Assembly: GCF_000384295.1 (NCBI RefSeq)
Contig: NZ_KB913037.1
Coordinates: 8,817,508 to 8,881,507 of the forward strand
DNA: 64,000 nt
Origin: Amycolatopsis balhimycina FH 1894
GTDB taxonomy: Bacteria; Actinomycetota; Actinomycetes; Mycobacteriales; Pseudonocardiaceae
Direction: 5' to 3'
Shown: one piece after another, positions 34,628 to 43,200 of the stretch
Layout of the letters: every line of letters begins with the position of its first letter
Position numbering within the stretch: the first letter of the stretch is position 1
Translations under genes and position numbers: made by a program
Notes under the pieces: model-generated
Told to the model about the DNA's origin: nothing
The model's input: the letters and a program-made list of their open reading frames with translations, nothing else
The model's database searches: none

Positions 34628-35338
34628 ATGAGCATGCAGCGTGCCGGCGACGCCGTCGAGGTCCTGCTGATCGAGGACGACCCGGCGATCGGTGGTCACC
34701 TCCGCACCGGACTGCTCGCCAACGGCTACGAGGTGCACTGGTGCCGCACGGGGGAAGGCGGGCTGGCACAGGCGCGGCAGACCGCACCCGACGTCGTCCT
34801 GCTCGACCTCGGCCTCCCGGACACCGACGGCGTCGACGTCGCCCGCACCCTGCGCGGCGCGGACCCGGATGTCCTGATCATCATCCTCACGGCTCGGGCC
34901 GACGAGATCGACATCATCGTGGGCCTCGACGCCGGCGCCGACGACTACGTGGTCAAACCCGTCACCGTCACCGTGCTGCTGGCCCGCCTGCGGGCCCACC
35001 TGCGCCGCCGCCCCGTCGCGTCCGCCGGCACCGGTCCGGTCGACCTCGGCGACCTCGTGCTCGACGTCGACGCGCGGCGATGCCTGCTGGGCGGGCACGA
35101 GATCTCCCTGCGTCCCAAGGAGTTCGACCTGCTCGCCGCATTGGCCCGCCGGCCGGGTGTCGCGGTCAGCCGCGAAGACCTCATGGCGGAGGTCTGGGAC
35201 GAGCACTGGTTCGGGCCGACCAAGACCCTCGACGTCACCATGGCCGCTCTGCGCCGGCGGCTCGCCGAGGGGACCGGCGCGACGCCGGTGATCACGACGC
35301 TGCGCGGGCACGGCTATCGGCTCGAAGCGCCGCTCTGA
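34628..35338 (+). CDS. OmpR/PhoB-family response regulator
   Basis: 236 residues from ATG 34628 (ATG 34634 also possible). Receiver domain with IEDD near the start, phospho-Asp in VLLDLGLPDTDG (~60) and Lys in DDYVVKPVT; C-terminal winged helix with RPKEFDLLAALARRPG and the TLDVTMAALRRRL recognition helix, ending GHGYRLEAPL. It probably pairs with the histidine kinase at 28521-29816 and controls the exporter genes between them. It follows the permease after 52 bp and may be cotranscribed. Confidence 0.87.
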   Translation: MSMQRAGDAVEVLLIEDDPAIGGHLRTGLLANGYEVHWCRTGEGGLAQARQTAPDVVLLDLGLPDTDGVDVARTLRGADPDVLIIILTARADEIDIIVGLDAGADDYVVKPVTVTVLLARLRAHLRRRPVASAGTGPVDLGDLVLDVDARRCLLGGHEISLRPKEFDLLAALARRPGVAVSREDLMAEVWDEHWFGPTKTLDVTMAALRRRLAEGTGATPVITTLRGHGYRLEAPL

Positions 35339-35345
35339 ATCCGAT

Positions 35346-36305
35346 TCAGCGGTCAAACCCGTCGTGGTCGTCGGGGAGAACCCCCGGGGCATCCGTGGCG
35401 ACGTCCTGCGCGGATTCGAGGTTCTGGTGCAGGTCGGTGGCCGCGTCCAGCACCGTCTGGGCGGACCAGCCGGTGACGCCGAGGACCAGGGTCGCGCTGA
35501 GCAGTGCGGCGGGAAGGCGGCGGGCGGGTGCGGTCAGCAGGGCGCTGACCCGGCGTGGCACGGGTCCGCCGGTCGCCGCGAGGGCGAAGCCGGGTTGGGC
35601 CCGTCCGGCGAGCGCGGCCTTGGCGACGGCCTTGGCCACCACCGTCCGGTCGCCGACGTCCTGCGCGGCGGCTTCGTCGGCCCAGCGTTCGAGCGCGAAC
35701 CTCGCTGCCGAGCAAAGCGGGCGCAGGAGCGGATTGAGCGCCGCGGCGAGGGTGATCGCGATGAGGAAGCGGTGATGGCGCAGGCGGAGGTGGGCGCGTT
35801 CGTGCGCCAGCAGGGCGTCCCGTTCCGCCGGGCCGAGGGCGTCGAGCATGCCGCTGGAGATGGCGATCCGACCGCCGCGGCCCGGCGCGGAGAAGGCGAC
35901 CGGTTCCTGGCCGCGCAGGATGATGATTCCCGTGGCCGGGTCGTGTTCGTCGAGTTCCCGGGTCAGTGCACGGCTCCAGCGCGCGTACCGCACGGCCGTG
36001 CGCGTGAACGCCAGGCCGAGGACGCTCAGCAGGAGCCCGCAGCCGATCGCCAGGGGGACGTTGACCGGTTCCACGGTGTTCAGGGCCTGAGGTGACCAAT
36101 GGCCGGCCTGAGCGATGGCCGGTACGAGCGTCAGACCGGCGAAAGCCTGCAATGTCAGTGCGGCGGTGCTGGCGGCGGCGAGCACGAGGCATCCGGAGGT
36201 CAGCAGCCAGCTCGCGGCGCGCGGGGGCAACCGGGGGACGACGATGCGCGCCAGGGGCCAGGCCGCGAAAGGCAGCAGCAAGGGTACCCAGAAGTCGGTG
36301 TCCAT
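35346..36305 (-). CDS. M56-family membrane metalloprotease, BlaR1-like without sensor domain
   Basis: 319 residues with about four to five helices. The zinc motif is HERAH (168-172) in LLAHERAHLRLRHHRFLIA, with a downstream ERWADEAAA as the likely third ligand region. It lacks the C-terminal penicillin-binding sensor domain of BlaR1/MecR1; only a short tail follows the last helix (to ~319). It lies four bases downstream of the BlaI gene, so it is the likely signalling protease that inactivates the repressor. Confidence 0.85.
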   Translation of the reverse strand: MDTDFWVPLLLPFAAWPLARIVVPRLPPRAASWLLTSGCLVLAAASTAALTLQAFAGLTLVPAIAQAGHWSPQALNTVEPVNVPLAIGCGLLLSVLGLAFTRTAVRYARWSRALTRELDEHDPATGIIILRGQEPVAFSAPGRGGRIAISSGMLDALGPAERDALLAHERAHLRLRHHRFLIAITLAAALNPLLRPLCSAARFALERWADEAAAQDVGDRTVVAKAVAKAALAGRAQPGFALAATGGPVPRRVSALLTAPARRLPAALLSATLVLGVTGWSAQTVLDAATDLHQNLESAQDVATDAPGVLPDDHDGFDR

Positions 36306-36309
36306 GCGG

Positions 36310-36687
36310 TCAGCCTTCGTTCTGCCGCAACAGCTCGCGGAGCAGGTGTTCGTCCGATTCGGACAAGTTCGAGACGAAGCGGGCGAGCACGCTGTCGCGA
36401 TCGGGTTCGCTGTCGAGCACCTTGGTCATCCGCCGCGCGGCCAGCCCCGGTTCGTCGTCGACGGCGCGGTACCGGAAGGACCGGCCTTCCTTCTCCCGTT
36501 CCGCCACGCCCTTGTCGTGGAGCCGGGAGAGGATGGTCACGACGGTCGTGTAGGCCAGGTCGGCGCCGAGCCGCTCCCGCACTTCGGCCGGGGCCAGCGG
36601 GCCGTCGGCTTTCCACAGCACGGCCAGGACCTGCGCCTCGAGCTCGCCGGGCGCGCGCCGGGCGCTGTCGTCTCGCCGCATCCGCAT
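36310..36687 (-). CDS. BlaI/MecI/CopY-family transcriptional repressor
   Basis: 125 residues (ATG 36681 is an alternative start). Winged helix with RRAPGELEAQVLAVLWKADG, then DLAYTTVVTILSRLHDKGVA, followed by a dimerisation tail; this is the BlaI/Penicillinase_R pattern. It binds dyad operators of TACA/TGTA type. Candidate operators TTCTACWNNNNWGTAGAW lie 66 bp upstream of its own start and at three other loci in the window. It is in an operon with the M56 protease gene. Confidence 0.88.
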   Translation of the reverse strand: MRMRRDDSARRAPGELEAQVLAVLWKADGPLAPAEVRERLGADLAYTTVVTILSRLHDKGVAEREKEGRSFRYRAVDDEPGLAARRMTKVLDSEPDRDSVLARFVSNLSESDEHLLRELLRQNEG

Positions 36688-36752
36688 ACCACCAATCTAC
36701 CTGTCTGTCGAAACCCGTTCGTCACCTCCCGGCGGCGGGGCACTCGTCGAAC

Positions 36753-36778
36753 ATCTACACTGAAGTAGAAGTTCTACG
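36753..36778. promoter_or_regulatory. BlaI-type operator, site C (core 36753-36770)
   Basis: ATCTACA-CTGA-AGTAGAA reads as TTCTACT-TCAG-TGTAGAT on the other strand, matching sites A, B and D. An extra TTCTACG half-site follows at 36772-36778, the same arrangement as site B. It is placed between divergent blaI and PAP2 genes, so it can serve both autoregulation and PAP2 control. Confidence 0.75.
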
Positions 36779-36808
36779 ACGTTGTCAATCGAACGGAAGG
36801 ATGGGGCG

Positions 36809-37432
36809 GTGGACGGCGGAGCCATCGACGGCGGCTGGTACCTGGATGTGCTCGGGTTCGCCCGCGCCACCCCGTGGCTGCACGGGTTCTTCCAGGTCTT
36901 CACCAACGCCGGACTGGTACTGCTCGCGCTCGTCGTCGCGTTCGTGTGGTGGCGCGCACGCCGCCGGGACGCCGGCCGGATGGCGGCCGTGCTCTGGGTG
37001 CCGATCGCCGTCGGCTTGGCCTACGGCCTGAGCAACCTCGTCAAGATCCTCGTCGAGGAACCGCGCCCCTGCATCCGCTTTCCGGCCGTGCCGACCGTGG
37101 CCACCTGCGACTTCGCGACGGACTACTCGTTCCCCAGCAACCACGTGACGATCGCCGTGTCCGCGGCCGTCGCTCTGCTCCTCGTCGGCCGCCGGGCCGG
37201 GCTCGCCTCGCTCGCGGTGGCGGTGCTGATCGGATTTTCCCGCGTGTACCTCGGCGCGCACTACGTCCATGACGTTCTCGCCGGTGCTGTGCTCGGCGCC
37301 GGGGTGGCGCTGATCGGCCTGCTGCTGCGCGCGCCGCTGACCGCCCTCGTCATCCGCCTGAGGGCGGGTAGATGCCGGCCGCTGGTCGGGGCGGCTGCGC
37401 TCGAGGGTAAACGGGTTCTGGGGTCGCGTTAA
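36809..37432 (+). CDS. PAP2-family membrane phosphatase (undecaprenyl-diphosphatase type)
   Basis: 207 residues from GTG 36809, with GGAAGG eight bases upstream; TTG 36782 is a weaker alternative inside the operator zone. Six helices. PAP2 signatures: KILVEEPRP (~70-78), SFPSNHVT (~102-109, Asn replacing the more common Gly of PSGH) and SRVYLGAHYVHDVLAG (~141-156), giving the catalytic His pair and Asp. Members dephosphorylate undecaprenyl diphosphate or phosphatidic acid at the outer leaflet. The promoter holds operator site C. Confidence 0.87.
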   Translation: MDGGAIDGGWYLDVLGFARATPWLHGFFQVFTNAGLVLLALVVAFVWWRARRRDAGRMAAVLWVPIAVGLAYGLSNLVKILVEEPRPCIRFPAVPTVATCDFATDYSFPSNHVTIAVSAAVALLLVGRRAGLASLAVAVLIGFSRVYLGAHYVHDVLAGAVLGAGVALIGLLLRAPLTALVIRLRAGRCRPLVGAAALEGKRVLGSR

Positions 37433-37794
37433 CCAGCGGATAACTTTCCTCCTGGTAACTACTGAATGTCGGCTTGCCATTGCTACTACGTTGGTGTAGA
37501 TGTAGTGTGTGGCTCGCGGCTTCTGAATGCCGCCCGCCTTGGCTCTGGTGGACTGCTCGAGCGAGAGGTTGAGCAGTCCACTGTGGATTGTGTCGGCTCA
37601 AACCCGCCATCTGCCAACGGATTTTCGTTGCGCCCGATCGTCGATTCGCACAAACACCGCTGGTAAAGCATCTTTCCGCTCTTGTTGTGATCGCGTGTGC
37701 GGACTTTGCTTGCGAGGCTGGATGAATTCCTCTGAACCACTTGTGTCGCGCAGCCGTGTCCCAGGGTGAGGTGGCGACCAGAGAGGAGGGGCAG
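37433..37794 (+). promoter_or_regulatory. Long leader with operator site D and a hairpin
   Basis: No gene is supported. TACTACG-TTGG-TGTAGAT (37484-37501) matches the BlaI-type operator with one degenerate half. TTGCCA at ~37474-37479 spaced about 17 bases from TGTAGT resembles a -35/-10 pair overlapping it. A perfect 11-bp stem GTGGACTGCTC/GAGCAGTCCAC (37548-37581, 12-base loop) follows. If transcription starts near 37500, the message has a ~290-base leader. Confidence 0.5.
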
Positions 37795-39138
37795 ATGCCC
37801 CGCTTGCGTAGTTCCGGACGACACCGCAAACAGGCGACGATCGGACTCGCCGCCCTGTTGGGAGTTGCGGGAGTCACCGCAACGGTGCTCGCGTTCAGCA
37901 GTCCGGACAGCAATGCCGCGACGGCCCAGACGGCGAACTGCCAGGGTCTCCAGACGGCGTTACAGAACAATCTGAACTTCATCGCGGGGCAGAAGTCGAA
38001 CGCGGACGCACAGTCCGCCGCGAGGATCACCAACCGGCAGGCGGTGGCGGATCTGATCCAGCAGCGGCTCGCGGCCACCGGCTGCGTGGCGAAGGGTGCT
38101 GCGGCGGGCAAGGCCGCCGAAGCGGCCGTGAACTGTGCGGACAACGGCGCAGCGGCCGCCGCCGACCAGACCGCGACGGCCGACCCGAACGCCGCGGGCC
38201 AGGGCATGGCCAACCAGCACGGCATGGCCACGAACAACGGTGCGGCCGACAGCGGCAATGGCATGGCGAACCAGAACGGTATGGCCGCTGATCAGAACGG
38301 TGCGGCCGTCGACAACAACGCCGCTGCCAACGGTGCCGATTGTGCCGCGATCGCGGCCTGCCAGGCGAACGTCGCTGCCGATCCCAATGCAGCGGCCAAC
38401 GGGATGGCTGCCGATCAGAACGGCATGGCCAACAACAACGGCATGGCCGACCAGAACGGCATGGCCAACAACAACGGCATGGCCGACCAGAACGGCATGG
38501 CCAACCAGAACGGCATGGCCGCTGATCAGAACGGTGCGGCCACCGACAACAACGTAGTCAACGCCGCCGACTGCGCTGCCATCGCGGCGTGCCAGGCGAA
38601 CGCCGCCGCTGACCCGAATGCCGGGGTCAACGGGATGGCTGCCGATCAGAACGGCATGGCGAACCAGAACGGCATGGCCGCCAAGGACAAGCAAGCTACC
38701 AAGGACGCCGGCAAGAACAAAAAGGACGCCGCGAAGGAGAAGAAGGCCGGGGCAAAGGACACCGCCGCGTCCGCGGATCCGAACGCCGCGGCTGGTGGAG
38801 CGGCTTCCGACGCCAGTTGTGCCACTGCGGCCAACCAGGGTCTGGCCGGGGTGGCGAGCACCGCGGATCAGTCCGGCGCCGCGGCCGCGGGTGACGTCGT
38901 CTGCAAGGGTTCGACCGTGACCCTGTCCGGAGAGGCGGGTGCGCCCGCCGCGGCCAGCAACCAGTTCCCGGTCGGCACCATGCTGAAGGTCACCAACCTG
39001 GACAACGCCAAGTCCATCACCGTGCCGGTGACCGCGAAGTCCGGCAGCTGCGCGCTGCTCAACAACGCGGCGTTCGCGAAGATCCACCAGCCCGGCAAGC
39101 AGCTCATCCGCAAGGCGAAGATCGAAAAGGTCGGCTGA
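37795..39138 (+). CDS. Secreted Asn/Gly/Met-repeat protein with RlpA-like C-terminal domain
   Basis: 447 residues from ATG 37795, with an excellent RBS (GAGGAGGGG). An N-terminal export signal with a hydrophobic stretch (TIGLAALLGVAGVTATVLAF) is followed by a helical Gln/Asn region, and then ~190 residues of low complexity built from NGMADQNGMAN and ADQNGAA units. Two copies of CAAIAACQAN, each carrying two Cys, interrupt it. A Lys-rich stretch (KDAGKNKKDAAKEKKAG) precedes the last ~75 residues, where GTMLKVTNLDNAKSITVPV and a paired Cys suggest a double-psi beta-barrel like RlpA. Likely wall-associated. Function unknown. Confidence 0.75.
   Translation: MPRLRSSGRHRKQATIGLAALLGVAGVTATVLAFSSPDSNAATAQTANCQGLQTALQNNLNFIAGQKSNADAQSAARITNRQAVADLIQQRLAATGCVAKGAAAGKAAEAAVNCADNGAAAAADQTATADPNAAGQGMANQHGMATNNGAADSGNGMANQNGMAADQNGAAVDNNAAANGADCAAIAACQANVAADPNAAANGMAADQNGMANNNGMADQNGMANNNGMADQNGMANQNGMAADQNGAATDNNVVNAADCAAIAACQANAAADPNAGVNGMAADQNGMANQNGMAAKDKQATKDAGKNKKDAAKEKKAGAKDTAASADPNAAAGGAASDASCATAANQGLAGVASTADQSGAAAAGDVVCKGSTVTLSGEAGAPAAASNQFPVGTMLKVTNLDNAKSITVPVTAKSGSCALLNNAAFAKIHQPGKQLIRKAKIEKVG
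38421..38516 (+). repeat. In-frame tandem DNA repeats encoding NGMADQNGMANN units
   Basis: A 36-bp unit (AACAACAACGGCATGGCC then GACCAGAACGGCATGGCC) is repeated exactly in tandem, with partial copies on either side from ~38206 to 38670. The repeats stay in frame and their near identity suggests recent expansion by slippage. Confidence 0.75.
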
Positions 39139-39153
39139 CGGTGCGAACTGGGG

Positions 39154-39181
39154 GTGGGCATCGGCGAGAACCGATGTCCAC
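39154..39181 (+). terminator. Terminator hairpin after the repeat protein gene
   Basis: GTGGGCATCGG pairs with CCGATGTCCAC (one G-U pair) around a six-base loop, 15 bp after the stop codon. Confidence 0.7.
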
Positions 39182-39349
39182 GCTCCAGTAGCCGCGAAGC
39201 TCCATCGGTGTCGGGGATGCCGGTGGTACGGCTGCGGATGACGGGTCCAGGACTCCGGGCGTCCCGAACTTGTCATCCGCGGCGCCCGTCGAGGGCGGGG
39301 GGACGTGCCGCGAACAGTGCCGCGTCGAGAGTTGCGCATATGTAGCGAT

Positions 39350-39741
39350 TCAGGGCAGGAACTCGACTTCCGGGTGGCAGGGCGAGGGTCCGTCCAGCAG
39401 CCGCCCAGGCTCGTGGCGGAGCTGCTGGTCGAAGTACGCCGCCAGGTAGGTGCGTTCGATGCCGACGGCGCGGTCGGGACTGATCGTGCCGATGTCCTGT
39501 GTTACCTGTTGTCCCGGTTGTGGTTTTGTGCGCGGAGCAGCAGGAACGGGCGATCCAGCCCGTCGGTGACCACGGGGCCGTGGAAGGTGCCGTCCATGTC
39601 GACACCTGCGGCGACCCGCGGGTCGCCGTGCATGACGGCCGCTGCGGTCGCGCCGCCGATGGACCAGCCGAACATGCCAATCCGGGACAGGTCCAGCGAC
39701 CCGGCAAGGCCCGGTGGTTTTGACGAGCGTGTCCCGGTCAA
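39350..39741 (-). pseudogene. C-terminal half of a PAF-acetylhydrolase/cutinase-like alpha/beta-hydrolase
   Basis: The minus strand reads LSRIGMFGWSIGGATAAAVM (nucleophile Ser in GWSIGG), then VDMDGTFHGPVVTDGLDRPF and AQNHNRDN, then a stop. In a neighbouring frame it continues AVGIERTYLAAYFDQQLRHE and LLDGPSPCHPEVEFLP to the natural end. Two frames are needed and the N-terminal half is missing, so this is a remnant of a secreted lipase-like enzyme. Confidence 0.7.
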
Positions 39742-40201
39742 CGCTGTCGCTGGGACGACGACCGCGGCACGGGGGCAACCGGCGCGGCCCTGATCATCTT
39801 CGTGCGATCGCAGACCAAACTACTGCCCGAAGCCAGCTGTACGTACAACGACACGAGTGATGAACTGGAGTTGCCTTTCAATAAGTCAAACAGATCATAC
39901 CGGACAGAACTGTACATTTGCACTCTTTGGCTTACGAGGGTGTGCCCCTGTTGTGTGAGAAGCGTCGTAACTTGCACCCGCGCTTGCCTGGGGACGGTCA
40001 GCACACTGCATGCGCGTTCGGTAGGGGAATGACAAGCCGAGGGCAAAGGATTGCCACTGCAAATTTTCGGAAAAACATCATATGGTCGAAATTCGCTGAC
40101 GAAGGCGGATTCATCGAATAAATATGGAATGTGTAACACGGCTGATGACGTGGGCGACATGAGGGGTTGCTGTCGTTCGACGCCTGGCCAGGAGGTCCGC
40201 T
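39742..40201. other. Low-GC intergenic region upstream of the RHS gene
   Basis: No gene is supported. GC content drops sharply (for example around 39860-39920 and 40065-40130) against flanks near 70%. An AGGAGG ribosome-binding site lies at 40189-40194. The composition suggests foreign DNA introduced with the RHS locus, or a promoter region. Confidence 0.45.
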
Positions 40202-43200
40202 GTGCAACCGTCTTCCGCTTCTCGCGCAAGCTTGTTCGCGGCCTTCATCCTGGTCGCCGGCTTGGTCCCGCCTGCAGCCTCTGCTGCTCCCGCGCCGCCA
40301 ACTTCGACCGTGGCCAACTCGACCTCTCCGGCGCCGACGATCGCCACTACAAATACGTCATCGTCGTTGAGCAGAGCCGTCACACCGACGACCACGGCGC
40401 CGACTACCTCTGTTTCCCCGACGACACCGCCGCCACGACCCAACGACCAGCCTCGCGCCGGTACTCACCCCCTCACCGCGAAAGCGACGTTCGCCGCACC
40501 CGCCGGGCGGACGGCGGCGCGGTCGCTGGCCGCACCACTCGCCGTGGCGGTTCCGGCAGCGCCGTTCACCGAATGCCCCGCCGTCGGCGCGGACACCAGC
40601 TGCGGGGTACTGGTCCAGGTCACCAACGGCGAAACGAACGTTTACAGCGACCCCGGCCAAGGCCCGTACGACGGTGCGGACGACACGCTGACCGGCGTGG
40701 TCAACAACTCGAGCCAGCCGGTCAGCAGCCTCCAACTGTCGTCCAACACCAACCTGTTCGGATTCGACAGCGACGGCTTGTGCACGGCGTCTCCCCAGCC
40801 GGCGGGGTGCCCGTTTGGCCCGACCGGATACGAAGGCCCGGGGACAAGCTTCTCCGACATCTCCAGTGACGGCAGCGGCGGAGTCGTCAACTTCAGTCCT
40901 CCCCTCGCACCTGGAGCGACCGCCTACTTCTCCCTTGAGGAGGCTCTGACCGGCACGGCCGTGTTCGCCGGCGGTCCCACCCTGAGCGAGCAGGGCCGGG
41001 GTGCGAACCCCAGCGAGCACGTCACGGTCTGTTTCGCCAAGCAGCCGATCAACTGCGCCTCCGGCGACTTCCTGCACGACTTCACCGACGCCAAGGTGCC
41101 CGGCCGCGGGCCAGCGCTGCAGCTGGACCGTTCCTATGCCTCGTCGGCCGCGTCCGTCGACGGGCTGTTCGGGTTCGGCTGGACCGACAGCTACGGGATG
41201 AGCCTGGCCACCGATGCCGCCGGCAACGTCACGATCAGCCAGGAAAACGGCGCCACCGTGACCTTCCGGGCGCTCGGCTTCGGGGTTTTCTCGGCTCCGC
41301 CTCGCGTGCTGGCGACGCTGTTGCACAACAGCGACGGCACCTACACCTTCACTCGCCGCGCCAATCAGATCGGCTACCGCTTCTCCGGCGCGGGGCAGTT
41401 GCTCAGCGAAACCGACCTCAACGGCGCCACGACGACGCTGACCTACACCGGCACCCAGCTGTCCACAGTGACCGACCCCGCCGGTCGGACCCTGACCTTC
41501 TCCTACACCGGAACTCACATCGGCAAGGTCACCGACCCGCTCGGCCGCACTACCACCTACGCCTACGACACCGCGGGGAACCTCGCCAAGACCACCGACC
41601 CGGCCGGACGATCGTTCAGCTTCGGCTACGACACCGGGCACCAGCTGTTGACCATGACCGATCCCCGCGGCGGCGTCGTCACCAACGTCTACGACACCAC
41701 AGGCCGGGTCGTGCGCCAAACCGATGCCGCCGGCCTGGCCACGACCTGGGCCTACGCTGGCGACCCCACCTCGCCCGCGGGCGGCTCGACGACCATGACC
41801 GACGAGCACGGGGTCGTGACCGCCTACGCCTACGCCAACCTCGAACTCACCGCGCTCACCCGGGGCGCGGGCACGGCTGCCGCGGCGACGACCAGCTACT
41901 CCTACGACGTCGCCACACTCGGCCGAGCCACCATCACCGACCCGCTCGGGCACGTCACGCGCAACACCTACGACAACCACGGCAACCTGACCTCGACTAC
42001 CGACCCCAGCGGCCTTCGCACCAGCTACGCCTACAACAGCCTCGACGAAGTCACCTCCCGCACGACCCCCTCCGGGGAAACGACCTCGATGGCCTACGAC
42101 GGGACCGGCAACCTGCTCTCGATGACCGACCCGCTCGGAAAGCCCACGAACTACGCCCACGGCGACCCGGCACATCCCGGGGACGTCACCGCCGTCACGG
42201 ACGCCGACGGCCGCACCAAGACCCTCGCCTACGACACCAGCGGCAATGTCACCAGCAGCGCGGTCTCACCGACGGCCACCAGCACGAACACCACGAAAAC
42301 TGTCTACGACGCCGACGGCGAGCAGATCTGCCAGACCGCGCCCTACGCCACTGTCAGCTGCCCCGCCGCCGGCGCAGCGCGGGTCGCCGGCACGACGACG
42401 TGGAGCTACAACCCGGACGGGCAACTGACCTCGATCACCGACCCGGCCGGCCACGTCGCCACCAATACCTATGACGCCGGCGGAAACCTGACCGCGACGA
42501 CCGACGCCATCGGCAACACCACCGGCACAGCCTACGACGCCGACAACCGGCCCACGACCGTCACCAAGGGCACCGGCACCGCGAGCGCGGCAACCACCAG
42601 CACCAGCTACGACCAGCGACCTGGCGCGGGAAGTTGTCCAAGTGCTGCAGCCGGCGCCGCGTACTGCACCACGCAGACCGACCCCAACAGCAACGTCACG
42701 ACCACCGCCTACACCGTCCGCGGCCAGGTCTTGTCCGAGATCCGGCCCGGCGGCCTGACGACCAACCACCAGTACGACCTCGCCGGAAACGAGACCGGCC
42801 GCACCAACCCGGCCGGCCAGGCGACCACCTACGGCTACGACCCGGCGAACCGGCCGACCACGATCAACTACAGCGACGGCAGCACCCCGAACGTCACCTA
42901 CGGCTACGACCCCGACGGCCGCCGCGCCACCATGACCGACGGCACCGGCACCAGCACCTACACCTACGACCCGGCCGGCCACCTCACCGCCACCAGAGAC
43001 GGCGCCGGCAACGAGGTGCACTACGGCTACGACGGCGCCGGCAACGCCACCACCGTCACCTACCCCGGAACGAAGACCCTCACCCGCGCCGTCGACGGCG
43101 CCGGCCGGCTCACCGCCGTCACCGACTGGGCCGGGCACACCACCACCTTCGGCTACGACCCGAACGGCAACCTCGCCACGACCAACTACCCCAACGGCGA

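Noticed and set aside
31825..34635. 936-residue open frame on the minus strand over the permease gene
   Set aside because: It is a GC-rich shadow of the FtsX permease: it has no domain, no RBS, and a composition dominated by Gly/Arg/Gln.
37548..37581. c-di-AMP (ydaO) riboswitch in the leader of the RlpA-like gene
   Set aside because: Only one simple hairpin is present; the conserved ydaO sequence blocks are not seen.
38206..38670. Possible CRISPR array or other spaced repeats
   Set aside because: The repeats are in frame, tandem without unique spacers, and encode a continuous Asn/Gly/Met repeat protein.
37960..39339. 459-residue minus-strand frame rich in HAVLVGHAV repeats
   Set aside because: It is the antisense image of the NGMADQNGMA repeats in the plus-strand gene, which has the strong RBS and signal peptide.
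42266..43138. Minus-strand Gly/Val-rich frames over the YD-repeat region
   Set aside because: They are shadows caused by the repetitive RHS coding sequence, with no start signals.
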